Assembly: GCA_036557225.1 (NCBI GenBank)
Contig: DATBHX010000126.1
Location: 1-64,000 of the forward strand
Length of the DNA stretch: 64,000 nt
Direction: 5' to 3'
From: Angelobacter sp036557225
Lineage (GTDB): Bacteria > Acidobacteriota > Terriglobia > Terriglobales > Acidobacteriaceae
A model generated the notes under the pieces. That model was not told the origin of the DNA, did no database searches, and saw only the letters and a program-made list of their open reading frames with translations. The position numbers and the translations under genes were made by a program. This document shows positions 17,433 through 26,837 of the stretch, piece by piece. Position 1 is the first letter of the stretch. The number at the start of each line of letters is the position of its first letter.

Positions 17433-19016
17433 TTACAGCGGTATATTCCCATGCTTTTTCGGCGGGTTCTTGTCTCGCTTGGTCTGCAACATCTCCAGCG
17501 CATCGATCAGCCGCTTGCGGGTTTCGTGCGACTGGATCACGGCGTCAATGTAGCCGCGCTCAGCGGCGACATACGGATTGGCAAAGCGCTCGCGGAATTC
17601 TTCTACTTTTTCATTGCGGGCTTTGGCGATCACTTCCATCTTCTCTTTTTCCGTTTTGGCCGACAACGCCGCGCGCTCGAGTTCGCGCTTATACACGATA
17701 TTCACGGCGCCTTCCGGGCCCATCACGGCGATCTCCGCGGTAGGCCAGGCGTAGTTCACGTCGGTTCGGATGTGCTTGGACGACATGACGCAGTAGGCGC
17801 CGCCGTAAGCCTTGCGCGTGATGACCGTAATCTTGGGAACCGTGGCCTCGGCGAAGGCGAAGAGCAGCTTGGCGCCGTGGCGGATGATGCCGCCGTACTC
17901 CTGCTGCGTGCCGGGCAGGAAGCCGGGAACATCCTCGAACGTGATGAGCGGAATGTTGAAGGCGTCACAGAAGCGGACAAAGCGCGCGCCCTTGGCTGAG
18001 GCGTTGATATCGAGCACGCCGGCAAGAAATGCCGGCTGGTTAGCGACGATCCCGACGGAACGGCCGTTCAGGCGGGCGAAGCCTACGACAATATTCTTGG
18101 CGTAGTGCTCATGCACTTCAAAAAAATAGCCGTCATCGACCACGCGGATGATGACATCTTTCATGTCATACGGCTGGTTTGATTCCGCGGGGACGACTTT
18201 GGCCAACTCGGCGTCGGCGCGGTCGATGGGATCAGTGCATTCGCGGCGCGGAGGATCGTCAAGGTTGTTCGACGGGATAAAGCCGAGCAGCTCGCGGATC
18301 ATAGAGAGGCATTCGGCATCGTCATGCGCCATGAAGTGGGCGACACCGGAAGTTTCATTGTGCGTCGCTGCGCCGCCAAGCTGGTCCTTGGTGACTTCTT
18401 CATGTGTGACGGTCTTGATCACGTCAGGACCGGTGACGAACATATAAGAAGTTTTATCGACCATGAGGATGAAATCGGTAATCGCCGGCGAGTAAACGGC
18501 TCCGCCGGCACAGGGGCCCATGATGGCCGAGATCTGCGGGATCACGCCGCTCGAAAGCGTGTTGCGCAAGAAGATATCGGCGTAACCGGCGAGTGACATC
18601 ACGCCTTCCTGGATGCGTGCGCCGCCGGAGTCATTCAATCCGATCACCGGCGCGCCGGTCTTCATGGCCATATCCATGATCTTGACGATCTTGCCGGCGT
18701 TGGCTTCCGAGAGCGAGCCGCCGAAAACGGTGAAATCCTGGGCGAAGACAAAGACCAGCCGGCCTTCAATGCGGCCGTAACCGGTGACAAATCCGTCACC
18801 ATAAATCTTGCTCTGCTCCATACCGAAGTCGGTGCATTTGTGGGTGACCATCTTGTCGAATTCCTCGAAGGTGCCTTCGTCGAGGAGGAATTCGATGCGC
18901 TCACGCGCGGACATCTTGCCTTCTTTATGCTGGCGGGCGCGGCGTTCTTCACCGCCTCCGGCTTCGGCCAGCGAATCGCGGCGCTTGAGCTCTTGAAGCT
19001 TCTGTTCCAGATCCAT
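17433..19016 (-). CDS. Acyl-CoA carboxylase carboxyltransferase subunit (propionyl-CoA carboxylase beta type)
   Basis: The 527-residue product is a complete biotin-dependent carboxyltransferase with two crotonase-like halves. Signatures are 'GGSLSEANAGKIVKIMDMAMKTGAPVIGLNDSGGARIQEG' in the first half, and 'VDINASAKGARFVRFCDAFNIPLITFEDVPGFLPGTQQEYGGIIRHGAKLL' plus 'AYGGAYCVM' in the second. It would transfer carboxyl from biotin to propionyl-CoA or a related acyl-CoA. The biotin carboxylase partner is not in the window. I set the start at ATG 19016 (MDLEQKL); the longer frame reads through an intergenic repeat. Confidence 0.93.
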   Translation of the reverse strand: MDLEQKLQELKRRDSLAEAGGGEERRARQHKEGKMSARERIEFLLDEGTFEEFDKMVTHKCTDFGMEQSKIYGDGFVTGYGRIEGRLVFVFAQDFTVFGGSLSEANAGKIVKIMDMAMKTGAPVIGLNDSGGARIQEGVMSLAGYADIFLRNTLSSGVIPQISAIMGPCAGGAVYSPAITDFILMVDKTSYMFVTGPDVIKTVTHEEVTKDQLGGAATHNETSGVAHFMAHDDAECLSMIRELLGFIPSNNLDDPPRRECTDPIDRADAELAKVVPAESNQPYDMKDVIIRVVDDGYFFEVHEHYAKNIVVGFARLNGRSVGIVANQPAFLAGVLDINASAKGARFVRFCDAFNIPLITFEDVPGFLPGTQQEYGGIIRHGAKLLFAFAEATVPKITVITRKAYGGAYCVMSSKHIRTDVNYAWPTAEIAVMGPEGAVNIVYKRELERAALSAKTEKEKMEVIAKARNEKVEEFRERFANPYVAAERGYIDAVIQSHETRKRLIDALEMLQTKRDKNPPKKHGNIPL

Positions 19017-19046
19017 GGAAGGAATTATAGCTGCGCGCCACGTTTT

Positions 19047-19117
19047 CACCACGGAGACACGGAGGCACGGAGAAAGAGCAAAACTCTTACCGCGGATTTG
19101 CGCGGATGAACACGGAT
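19047..19117. repeat. Compound dispersed repeat between carboxyltransferase and hotdog genes
   Basis: Two repeat types sit back to back here: CACCACGGAGACACGGAGGCACGGAGA at 19048-19074, then ACCGCGGATTTGCGCGGATGAACACGGAT at 19089-19117. The first matches both inserts in mnmG. The second matches the copy at 11452. Both lie in the 154-base spacer between divergent genes. Confidence 0.75.
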
Positions 19118-19170
19118 CAGAGTATAGACCGAAAGCAGTACAAGAATTACCGCGTGAGATACTGAAAAAG

Positions 19171-19866
19171 ATGCACACATTTACAGTTCCGCGCCGCTTC
19201 TGTGGTCCGCCTGAGTCAGGCAATGGCGGCTATACCTGCGGCGTGCTGGCGCAGGAACTGGGCGGCGTGGTGGAGTGCACACTGCGCATGCCGGTGCCGA
19301 TGGACGTGCCGCTTCAGTTCGAACGCAGGGACCACGGCGGAGTCCTGTTGCATGAAGGAAAGGTCGTGGTGGAAGGGAAAGCCGCCGCGATCGACGTTAC
19401 GCCGCCTGCGTCTGTCGGTTTGCACGCTGCGACAGAGGCGATGAAAAACTCGCCGGCTCTTGATCCTCGGCATCCGTTTCCCACTTGTTTTGTCTGTGGT
19501 CCGCAGCGCAAGGTGGGCGATGGCCTGAGAATTTTTCCGGCGCCCGTGGATGGCGCGGTGTATGCAGCCGCGTGGCTTCCGGATCGCGAGTTTGGCGACA
19601 GAGATGGAGGTCTGCGGCTGGAGTTTCTATGGTCGGCAATGGATTGCCCAACCGGTTTTGCCGCCGGCTTCCCCAACGTGGGTACGCTGGTCACCGGACG
19701 GCTGGCGGTGGAACAGATTCGTAGCATTCGCACAGGAGCGCACTGCGTGTTGATGGCATGGCCGCTCGGCGTAGAAGGGCGCAAGCACTTCAGCGCCGCG
19801 TGTCTTTACCAGGATGGTGTGCTCTGTGCGGCGGCGCGGGCGACGTGGATCAGGATCGAAAACTGA
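19171..19866 (+). CDS. Hotdog-fold thioesterase-like protein
   Basis: The 232-residue protein starts MHTFTVPRRFCGPPESGNGGYTCG, and its middle carries 'HPFPTCFVCGPQRKVGDGLRIFPAPV', followed by 'EFLWSAMDCPTGFAA'. Both stretches are typical of a double-hotdog family annotated as PaaI-like thioesterases. The substrate is unknown. Start at ATG 19171 is preferred because the longer frame reads through the repeat. It is divergent from the acyl-CoA carboxyltransferase gene, which is consistent with acyl-CoA chemistry but does not prove it. Confidence 0.72.
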   Translation: MHTFTVPRRFCGPPESGNGGYTCGVLAQELGGVVECTLRMPVPMDVPLQFERRDHGGVLLHEGKVVVEGKAAAIDVTPPASVGLHAATEAMKNSPALDPRHPFPTCFVCGPQRKVGDGLRIFPAPVDGAVYAAAWLPDREFGDRDGGLRLEFLWSAMDCPTGFAAGFPNVGTLVTGRLAVEQIRSIRTGAHCVLMAWPLGVEGRKHFSAACLYQDGVLCAAARATWIRIEN

Positions 19867-19889
19867 GTGGGTACCGCACTATAGCCTTG

Positions 19890-20402
19890 CTATAGCACCT
19901 TCAACATCCAGATGACCAGGTCATCATTCAACCTTACGGTCGCACCGCCGCAAACAGGGACGCAGTCGTAAGTGACGCCACGGCCATCGAATTTGTATCC
20001 AAGTTTTGTGTAGAGGCGCTGGGCGGGGCCGTAGTCGGCGTAGAGACCGACGCCCAAGCCAATTTGCTTGTACCCAGCTGAGCGGGTGCGCTCCTCCAGA
20101 GCGCAAATCAGGCTCGTAGCGATTCCGCGATTGCGCCAGGACTCGCCGACAACCAGATCCTGAATCTCGGGAATTCCGTGGTCGCGAAACGGACCGTACT
20201 GCGACGACCAAAGCAGTGATCCATAGCCCAGAAAACGGTCTGGCTCTTCTTGCGCCACGGCGACTAGCGCGACGCGCCGGCCATCCTGGTGGTCGGCAAG
20301 GCGAGTGTTCCATTTCTTGAAGCCGCCATTCCAGGCGACGCCGCCGTTAGTGGCGACGATGCGCGGCAGATCATCGGCCCGTAGTTCGCGTAGTTCGTAC
20401 AT
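19890..20402 (-). CDS. GNAT-family N-acetyltransferase
   Basis: The 170-residue product has a GNAT layout: N-terminal 'YELRELRADDLPRIV', a beta region 'FLGYGSLLWSS', then 'IQDLVVGESWRNRGIATSLICALEERTRSAGY', which carries the acetyl-CoA pyrophosphate motif (RxxGIA), and 'QRLYTKLGYKFDG' near the end. The acceptor is unknown. The start is Met at 20402 (MYELREL); an in-frame Met nine residues upstream is possible. Confidence 0.85.
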   Translation of the reverse strand: MYELRELRADDLPRIVATNGGVAWNGGFKKWNTRLADHQDGRRVALVAVAQEEPDRFLGYGSLLWSSQYGPFRDHGIPEIQDLVVGESWRNRGIATSLICALEERTRSAGYKQIGLGVGLYADYGPAQRLYTKLGYKFDGRGVTYDCVPVCGGATVRLNDDLVIWMLKVL

Positions 20403-20447
20403 AGTGCTTGCACCATTTTGTCCGGCCAATTCTAACCGTGGAAGCTA

Positions 20448-20453
20448 TATAAT
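20448..20453 (+). promoter_or_regulatory. Putative -10 box upstream of M14 peptidase gene
   Basis: A perfect TATAAT lies 37 bases before the peptidase ATG in the 88-base divergent spacer. No good -35 hexamer is seen at 17 bases, so this is tentative. Confidence 0.35.
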
Positions 20454-20490
20454 CCCGCGTCACAACTCTTGCACGCGAGGTCCACATATT

Positions 20491-23400
20491 ATGCGCCGTT
20501 TTCTGCTCAGCCTGGCTTCTGCTCTTTCCTTCTTTATTCCTGCCGTTTTTGCCCAATCGGGGCCGTGCAGGATTACTGACCACACGGAATACACAAAGAA
20601 GATCAAAGAGTTTACGACCGAGAGTTTTTTCTCGACTGAGCTGGTAGACCACCTGCCGCTGAGTTCGTGCGTGCCGCCGCCGGACGCGTTTCTGCACCAC
20701 ATTGTCGGAGCGCCCGATGTGCTGGATTACACGAAGCAGATCAATGATTACATGCGACTGCTGGCGTCAAAGAGCCCGCGGGTAAAGCTCTGGAGCATCG
20801 GCACGTCAGAAGAGGGGCGCGAGATGCTGGTAGTGGCTGTGAGTGACGAAGCCAATCTCGCCAAGCTGGACCGCTACAAGGAGATCACAGCGAAGCTGGC
20901 TGATCCGCGCGGGCTCAGTGAAGCCGAAGCGCAGAAGCTGATCAGCGAAGGCAAGCCGATGTACTGGGCTGACGGCAGCATCCATTCGCCTGAGACTGGC
21001 GCGCCGGAAATGCTGATGGAGTTAGCGTACCGACTGGCTGTCGAAGATACGCCGTTCATTCAGAAGATTCGTAAGGACTCGGTTGTCCTGATTACACCCA
21101 TCGTCGAAGTAGACGGCCACGATCGGATGGTCGACGTTTATCTGCAGCACAAAAAGCACCCCGATGAGCCTCCATATCCGCTGGTGTGGTGGGGACACTA
21201 TGTGGCGCATGACAACAATCGAGACAATCTGGGCGTGAGCCTGGCGCTTTCGCGCAACATGCTGAAGACGTTTTTGGATTGGCATCCGACGGTGATGCAT
21301 GATCTGCACGAGTCGGTGCCGTATCTCTACATCATGACCGGTACGGGGCCGTACAACGCGTGGCTGGACCCGATTGTGATCAGCGAGTGGCAGGAGATGG
21401 CCTATCACGAGATTGAAGAGATGACCAAGCGGGGCGTGATCGGCGTGTGGACACACGGGTTTTACGATGGCTGGGCGCCGAACTATCTGCTCTCGATTGC
21501 CAACAACCACAATTCGATTGGCCGCTTCTATGAAACATTCGGCAACGGCGGCGCCGATACTCGCATACGCACGCTGCGTCCGGCAGATACGAGCCGCGAG
21601 TGGTATCGGCCGAACCCTCCGATGGCGAAGGTCAAGTGGTCGGCTCGTGACAACATCAACATGCAGGAGAGCGCGATTCTCTTTGGCATGAACAACGTGG
21701 CCAGCAATGGGCAAAAGTTTCTGAACAACTTCTACTTGAAGAGCAAGCGGGCGGTGGAGAAAGCGCGCACGGAAGGTCCGGCGGCCTGGGTCTTTCCGGC
21801 GGATGATCCACGGACAGGCGAGCAGGCAGCGCTGTTGAGCACGCTGCAACTGCAGGGTGTGGAGGTGCATCGACTGGAAAAAGAAATCAGGCTGCCGGCG
21901 GCAGAGAGTGGGCGTGATGCTTCGCCGAGGGAGGCCGGTGGCCGTGGGGAACGGTCTGAGGGAGCGAAAGATGAGAAGAAGCCTGCGGAAACAGTGATTC
22001 CTGCAGGCAGTTATGTCATTCGGATGGACCAGCCTTACAGCCGCCTGGCGGACATGGTGCTGGACACGCAATACTACAGCCCACGCGATCCGCGGTCCTA
22101 TGACGACACAGGCTGGACCCTGGGTGCGCTGCGCAATGTGAAGACCGTTCGCGCGACGGATTTGGCGATCCTTGACGCGCCGATGCAGAAGATCACGAAG
22201 GTGGAAGCAGCCGGGGCAATGGCAGGCGAAGGCAAAACATTTCTGATCCAGCACAACACTGACAATGCGCTGGCAACTTTGCGGTTCCGCCTGGCAAACG
22301 TTCCGATGGAAGCTGCAGAAGAGCCATTTGAGGCCGATGGCGCGAAATACAAGCCGGGAACGTTCATTGTTCGCAATGGCGATCGCGCACAGCTGGAGAA
22401 AGCTGCCAAAGAGTTGGGCATAAAGATACATGCTACGAATACAGAGATCAAAGCGGCAACCCATGCGCTGGCTGTGCCGAAGGTGGCGATCGTGCACAAC
22501 TGGCAGAACACACAGAACGATGGCTGGTTCAGGATCGCGTTTGAGGAACACAAGGTGCCTTACACCTACGTGGCGGATACGTGGCTGCGCGAGAACGCGA
22601 ATCTGAGGGAGAAGTTTGACGTGATTCTGCTGCCGCCGATGGGCGGTGGAGGCGCGGCCGGTTTGAGCGCGATGCTGCGTGGGCAGCCGGTGCGCGGCGC
22701 GGATGCCATGCCGTGGAAGAATTCAGCCGACACGCCGAACTTCTTCGCCCCGGGACTCGATTCGACCGATGACATTCGCGGCGGCCTGGGCTATCAGGGT
22801 TTGGCAAACCTGGAGCGTTTTGTCCGCGACGGTGGATTGCTGATCGCGGTGCAGACCAGTGCTGCTCTGCCGGTCGCGGGCGGCATGACGGAAATGGTCA
22901 ACGTGACCGATGCGCGCACCATGCAGGCGCCGGGCAGCGTGGTGCTGTCGAGCGTCGACGATAAGAAGAGCCCAATTGCCTACGGCTATGACGACAAGCT
23001 CTATATTTATTTCCGCCAGGGGCCGGTGATTACTGTGGGCGGCATCGGCGGAGGGCCGGGCGGAGGCGGTGGCGATGACGGCGCAGCCGGTGGTCGCTCC
23101 AGCGGTCGCGGCTCAGCCAGCGATCCGGATGTGATTCAGGGGCGCAAGTTCGTTGCACCGGAAAAGCCCACGAAGCGCTCACCGCGCGAGCAGGAGCTCT
23201 ACATTCCTGAAGATCTGGCAGAGGCGGCGCGCTGGGCCCTGCCTGCGAAGGACCAACAGCCACGTGTCGTATTGCGTTTCGCCGCAGACAAAGACCTGCT
23301 GCTGAGCGGCATGATTACCGGCGGGAATGAAATCGCGGAGAAGCCTGCCGTGGTGGATGTGCCGCATGGCAAGGGACACGTGGTGCTGTTCGCCAATAAT

Positions 23401-23553
23401 CCCATGTGGCGCAATGAAACCATAGGCAGTTATTTTCTGGTCTTCAATGCGATTATGAATTACGACCATCTGGGCGCTGGAAGAACGTCAGGGCCGGCGC
23501 AAGGGACTGCCACCGCGGTTGCAGCGGGCGATGAAGACGAAGATCAGGAGTAA
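20491..23553 (+). CDS. Secreted M14-family zinc carboxypeptidase-like protein (1020 aa)
   Basis: The signal peptide is MRRFLLSLASALSFFIPAVFAQ, with GCGAGG upstream. The N-terminal third is an M14 peptidase domain: 'SEEGREMLVVAVS', zinc ligands in 'WADGSIHSPETGAPEML' (His165, Glu168), and a later His in 'VMHDLHESVPYLY'. The remaining 700 residues are not peptidase. They include a likely glutamine-amidotransferase-like alpha/beta region ('FDVILLPPMGGGG', 'FVRDGGLLIAVQTS') and a Gly-rich low-complexity stretch. This is much longer than ordinary M14 enzymes. Substrate unknown. Confidence 0.85.
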   Translation: MRRFLLSLASALSFFIPAVFAQSGPCRITDHTEYTKKIKEFTTESFFSTELVDHLPLSSCVPPPDAFLHHIVGAPDVLDYTKQINDYMRLLASKSPRVKLWSIGTSEEGREMLVVAVSDEANLAKLDRYKEITAKLADPRGLSEAEAQKLISEGKPMYWADGSIHSPETGAPEMLMELAYRLAVEDTPFIQKIRKDSVVLITPIVEVDGHDRMVDVYLQHKKHPDEPPYPLVWWGHYVAHDNNRDNLGVSLALSRNMLKTFLDWHPTVMHDLHESVPYLYIMTGTGPYNAWLDPIVISEWQEMAYHEIEEMTKRGVIGVWTHGFYDGWAPNYLLSIANNHNSIGRFYETFGNGGADTRIRTLRPADTSREWYRPNPPMAKVKWSARDNINMQESAILFGMNNVASNGQKFLNNFYLKSKRAVEKARTEGPAAWVFPADDPRTGEQAALLSTLQLQGVEVHRLEKEIRLPAAESGRDASPREAGGRGERSEGAKDEKKPAETVIPAGSYVIRMDQPYSRLADMVLDTQYYSPRDPRSYDDTGWTLGALRNVKTVRATDLAILDAPMQKITKVEAAGAMAGEGKTFLIQHNTDNALATLRFRLANVPMEAAEEPFEADGAKYKPGTFIVRNGDRAQLEKAAKELGIKIHATNTEIKAATHALAVPKVAIVHNWQNTQNDGWFRIAFEEHKVPYTYVADTWLRENANLREKFDVILLPPMGGGGAAGLSAMLRGQPVRGADAMPWKNSADTPNFFAPGLDSTDDIRGGLGYQGLANLERFVRDGGLLIAVQTSAALPVAGGMTEMVNVTDARTMQAPGSVVLSSVDDKKSPIAYGYDDKLYIYFRQGPVITVGGIGGGPGGGGGDDGAAGGRSSGRGSASDPDVIQGRKFVAPEKPTKRSPREQELYIPEDLAEAARWALPAKDQQPRVVLRFAADKDLLLSGMITGGNEIAEKPAVVDVPHGKGHVVLFANNPMWRNETIGSYFLVFNAIMNYDHLGAGRTSGPAQGTATAVAAGDEDEDQE

Positions 23554-23569
23554 GAAAACCTAAGCGACA

Positions 23570-24199
23570 TTATTGAATGGTATCGCCGGGCTGCCAGCGC
23601 CAATGTTTTTTCTTGGCGTCCCAGAAGACCGCGGAATCCATGATGCGGGATTCAAGCGCCTTGATCACAAAGATCGGCGGCTTCTTCTTGCTCACCAGCA
23701 TGCGACCGAGCTCCACGGTGTCAAACGGGACATTAATCAGCACGAATTTAGCTTTGGGTGTGGCGGCGCGCCAGCCTTCCTTACCGTTGCCGAAGATCAC
23801 AAGAAGATGATGGGCGTGCTCGGGATCGGCTTTGAATGACGATGTGAATTTGGGATTGCCTACGCCAAAATAGGAGTAGTAGGGATCGGAAACCTCATAC
23901 TTGAAGCTGTAAGAGTCAGGCAGCGGGTCCTTGCTGTCGGCGACAAGCGCCAGGTCTTCCACGCCGTCACCATCAAAGTCGGCGACCAGAACCGAGCCGG
24001 CAAATTTAGGTGGAATGGTGAAGGTATCGCCAAACTGCTGTTTCACCAGCGCGGCAAGCGCCGCGATATCCACTGGAGCCGAAACGGCAGCTGCAGAAGG
24101 CTGACTGGCAGCGGGGGCTTGAGTGGCGGTTTGTGGCGTTTGCGCGGCAGCAATGCAGGCGGTGAAAAGCAGGACTTTACCCAGGAACCTCATGAGCAA
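23570..24199 (-). CDS. Secreted protein with FG-GAP-like calcium motif
   Basis: The product has a signal peptide (about residues 1-19), an Ala/Gln/Thr-rich linker, and a globular domain with 'VLVADFDGDGVEDLALVADSKD', an FG-GAP/dockerin-like Ca-binding loop. It is convergent with the M14 peptidase gene. A second in-frame Met two residues in (MRFLGK) is an equally good start. Family not further assigned. Confidence 0.65.
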   Translation of the reverse strand: MLMRFLGKVLLFTACIAAAQTPQTATQAPAASQPSAAAVSAPVDIAALAALVKQQFGDTFTIPPKFAGSVLVADFDGDGVEDLALVADSKDPLPDSYSFKYEVSDPYYSYFGVGNPKFTSSFKADPEHAHHLLVIFGNGKEGWRAATPKAKFVLINVPFDTVELGRMLVSKKKPPIFVIKALESRIMDSAVFWDAKKKHWRWQPGDTIQ

Positions 24200-24235
24200 A
24201 GTCTACTGCCATTCGAGTTCAGTTGTCTGCCAGAA

Positions 24236-24418
24236 TCAGAGCTTCGCATCCCGCTCGCCAATACTTTCCAGGCGCTGGTTGCGCTTGGACCAGGCAAACC
24301 AGATGGTCACAGTGGCTCCTGAGGCCAGTGCTGCGAAGAGGACCACGATGATCGGCAGCGGCAGATAGAAATACATGCTCAGGATCCAGAGGATGAACAA
24401 CGCTAATACGGTCCACAT
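24236..24418 (-). CDS. Small two-span membrane protein (60 aa)
   Basis: The frame encodes two hydrophobic segments (about 3-21 and 22-44) followed by a basic tail (WSKRNQRLESIGERDAKL). The composition is typical of a real small inner-membrane protein and not of antisense noise. It is 36 bases from the preceding secreted-protein gene. Function unknown. Confidence 0.55.
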   Translation of the reverse strand: MWTVLALFILWILSMYFYLPLPIIVVLFAALASGATVTIWFAWSKRNQRLESIGERDAKL

Positions 24419-24513
24419 TGGTAGCTTCCCCAGAAGTTCGATTTACCACGAATTAAGGCAGGTTCAGGTATTTACGATGGCTGGGAGCTGCCGCGGGTTG
24501 ACTCAGGTGAAAA

Positions 24514-25764
24514 CTACTCGATCTTGAGCTGAAGACGCACGTTGACCGCCTTCTGTGCATCGTCAATCTGCTCAGACGACATCCATTGCCACTTGTGGCC
24601 GGGAATTTTGAGCACCGTATGGGCCAGAAACTGCTGAACATAGGTATTGTCATAGGGCTCGCCTTCGCCCAATTTCCAGGCCAACAGGAGCTTACGCACC
24701 TGCTCGGCGTCCAGGCCTTCAATTTCCACTTTGCCCATGTGGTAAAGCTCACCTTCTGTGACTTCAAACTTGTAAGCAACCGTGCCATTGTTGAAGGTGG
24801 GAGTGGGCTTAATGATTACGCCCTCGCGGCCGAATTTGCCGAAGAGCTTTTTGACCTGGGCCAGGTCGCGCTCCAACTGCACGGCATTCACCGGCTCGCC
24901 CGGCTTGAGCGTGATGCGACTGGAGAGTTCGTTGCTCGCAACCAGGGTATTGCCGGACCAGGCAAAGCTCTCGAGTTTGTACTGGTCGCCTTCGCTGACA
25001 GACACCTCTAGGTCGATCAGTTCCGCGCCCTCCAGTTTGGGCTTGATTTCAGAAATCGTGAATTTAAGAAAGCCGTGTTCGCGATAGAGCGGCACCAGGT
25101 TCTTTGTCAGGACGGTAGCCACGTCGCTGCGGAAGTAGGCGGTGCTTTTGAGCGGCGCAATGGATTTTGCCAGCAGGTCAGGGAGCATGTGCGCCGCGCC
25201 GGAGACAGTGACATCCTTGATCTTCAGACTGGCGTTCACGACCTTGAATTTGTAGGCGGAAGGCTGCCGGCCGAATTCAGCTGCCAGCATGTAGTTGACC
25301 TCGCTGGGAAGGCCTTTGGCGGTGAGAATTTTTCCCAGCGCCGCCTCGACTTCGTCTGACATGCCTCCGGAAGCCGGCAACTGGCCGTTATAGAGCGGAA
25401 CGAGCTTATGCACAGCTTCCTGAAGCTCGCCATCAGTGAACCAGACAAAGTTTTCAAACGCTGCGGGCAGGAATTTCTCTGCGTCGGTGACCTGAAAGTC
25501 GGCTTCCACGCCTTTTGTGCCAATGGCCGGCTTGAAGAGGTATTGCACGGTGGCAAAAGCGCCGCTGTTGCCCAGCCGGTTGGCGGCATTCTGAAGATCG
25601 TCGGCGGTGACCTGTGAATCGACGGTGAGGCCGGTGGCGCGAACCAGGTCCTCTTCGTGATAGCGCTCTGATCCCGTGACCAGCACGCGCGCCAGATGGT
25701 AGTGGTCGGCAGCACGTCCGAGCGAGGGCAAAAGACAGATCAGTGCGAGGAGGAGGAGGCGCAT
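24514..25764 (-). CDS. Exported POTRA-repeat protein without beta barrel
   Basis: The 416-residue protein has a signal peptide (residues 1-18) and several POTRA-like repeats: 'RVLVTGSERYHEEDLVRATGLTVDSQVTADDLQNAANRL' first, then 'FAWSGNTLVASNELSSRITLKPGEPVNAVQLERDLAQVKKLFGKFG' and 'MGKVEIEGLDAEQVRKLLLAWKLGEGEPYD'. These are the periplasmic domains of BamA/TamA/FhaC-like outer-membrane proteins. The frame stops after the repeats, with no C-terminal beta-barrel, so the protein may act as a soluble periplasmic chaperone or adaptor. Each repeat has the usual hydrophobic and Gly spacing. Confidence 0.85.
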   Translation of the reverse strand: MRLLLLALICLLPSLGRAADHYHLARVLVTGSERYHEEDLVRATGLTVDSQVTADDLQNAANRLGNSGAFATVQYLFKPAIGTKGVEADFQVTDAEKFLPAAFENFVWFTDGELQEAVHKLVPLYNGQLPASGGMSDEVEAALGKILTAKGLPSEVNYMLAAEFGRQPSAYKFKVVNASLKIKDVTVSGAAHMLPDLLAKSIAPLKSTAYFRSDVATVLTKNLVPLYREHGFLKFTISEIKPKLEGAELIDLEVSVSEGDQYKLESFAWSGNTLVASNELSSRITLKPGEPVNAVQLERDLAQVKKLFGKFGREGVIIKPTPTFNNGTVAYKFEVTEGELYHMGKVEIEGLDAEQVRKLLLAWKLGEGEPYDNTYVQQFLAHTVLKIPGHKWQWMSSEQIDDAQKAVNVRLQLKIE

Positions 25765-25885
25765 AGAGAGGCTATTCTGCCGTGAAAGACGGCAATCTGG
25801 CTAGCGGCATGTGACGAAAGGCAGGAAGCGGACTGCACGCAGCTGCTCAGCTGCATCTAACGCGCACGAAGGGAATTTAGCGCGG

Positions 25886-26824
25886 ATGCCCTTAAAGATA
25901 ACAAGTTGTGTACTGTTTCTGATGCTTTTGGCGGGTTGCGGTGGAGTAAGTACCTCAACCTCGTCCGGACCCACGCCTACGCCCACGCCGCTCGCGCCCG
26001 GAACAATTCCCGCGGCTGACCATGTTTTCCTGATCATGCTGGAAAACCATGGCTTTGCCCAGGTGATCGGCAGCCCGGCCATGCCGTACCTGAATTCGCT
26101 GGCCACGCAACACGCTCTGGCGACGAACTATTTTGCCGATACGCATCCTTCCATCGGCAACTACTTTATGCTGACCACCGGCGCAATTCAGACCAATGAC
26201 GATGCATTTACCGGGACCATTAGCTCTGACACTATTCCGCGCGCCTTTGCCAGCGCAGGAAAGACCTGGAAGTCATACACGGAGAGCCTACCCTCGGTCG
26301 GGTACACGGGCGGCGACGTCTATCCATATTTCAAACACCACAATCCGTTTGTGTATATGACTGATGTGCTGAACTCCAGCACGGAGACGGCCAACGTTGC
26401 GCCATTTTCGCAGCTGGCCACGGATATGGCCGCCGGCGCGCTGCCGAATTTTGTTTACATTGCACCCAACGCGGAAAATGATGCGCACGACTGTCCGGGC
26501 GGCGGCTCGCTGTGCACGGACGATCAGAAACTTACGGCTGCGGATACATGGCTCAAGACCAATATTGATCCGTTAATCAACTCTCCATCGCTGGCTAACA
26601 GCGTCTTCATCATTACCTTTGATGAGGCGTTGGATATCGACCTCAGAGGCGGCGGGGGACAGGTGGCTATGGTGATGGTGGGCGCGCACGTCAAACCCGG
26701 ATTCAAGTCGACGACATTCTTTCAGCACGAGAGCACGCTGCGCGTGATCCTGGACCTGTTACAGGTCAGCGACCATCCGGGCAAGTCAGCCACCGCACCG
26801 CAGATGCAGGAGTTTTTCCAATAG
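25886..26824 (+). CDS. Lipoprotein phosphoesterase / acid phosphatase-like
   Basis: The 312-residue protein begins MPLKITSCVLFLMLLAGCGG, a lipoprotein signal with LAGC lipobox, then a Ser/Thr/Pro linker. The catalytic domain carries 'HVFLIMLENHGFAQVIG' (the ENH motif of the phosphoesterase family that includes acid phosphatases and phospholipases C), 'YFADTHPSIGNYF' and 'FIITFDEA'. The metal-binding His and Asp are plausible. It would act on phosphate esters outside the inner membrane. An upstream in-frame Met exists, but only the internal Met gives a lipobox. Confidence 0.85.
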   Translation: MPLKITSCVLFLMLLAGCGGVSTSTSSGPTPTPTPLAPGTIPAADHVFLIMLENHGFAQVIGSPAMPYLNSLATQHALATNYFADTHPSIGNYFMLTTGAIQTNDDAFTGTISSDTIPRAFASAGKTWKSYTESLPSVGYTGGDVYPYFKHHNPFVYMTDVLNSSTETANVAPFSQLATDMAAGALPNFVYIAPNAENDAHDCPGGGSLCTDDQKLTAADTWLKTNIDPLINSPSLANSVFIITFDEALDIDLRGGGGQVAMVMVGAHVKPGFKSTTFFQHESTLRVILDLLQVSDHPGKSATAPQMQEFFQ

Positions 26825-26837
26825 TCGAGGGCCCACG

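Noticed and set aside
19015..19170. Longer start for the hotdog-fold protein
   Set aside because: The extra residues (TTETRRHGER...) are a translation of the dispersed repeat.
19017..19223. Longer start for the carboxyltransferase gene
   Set aside because: The extra 69 residues are a translation of the intergenic repeat; Met at 19016 matches the family start.
21022..22551. Antisense frame of 509 codons under the M14 peptidase gene
   Set aside because: It is an Arg/Cys/His-rich shadow of the peptidase gene, with no domain.
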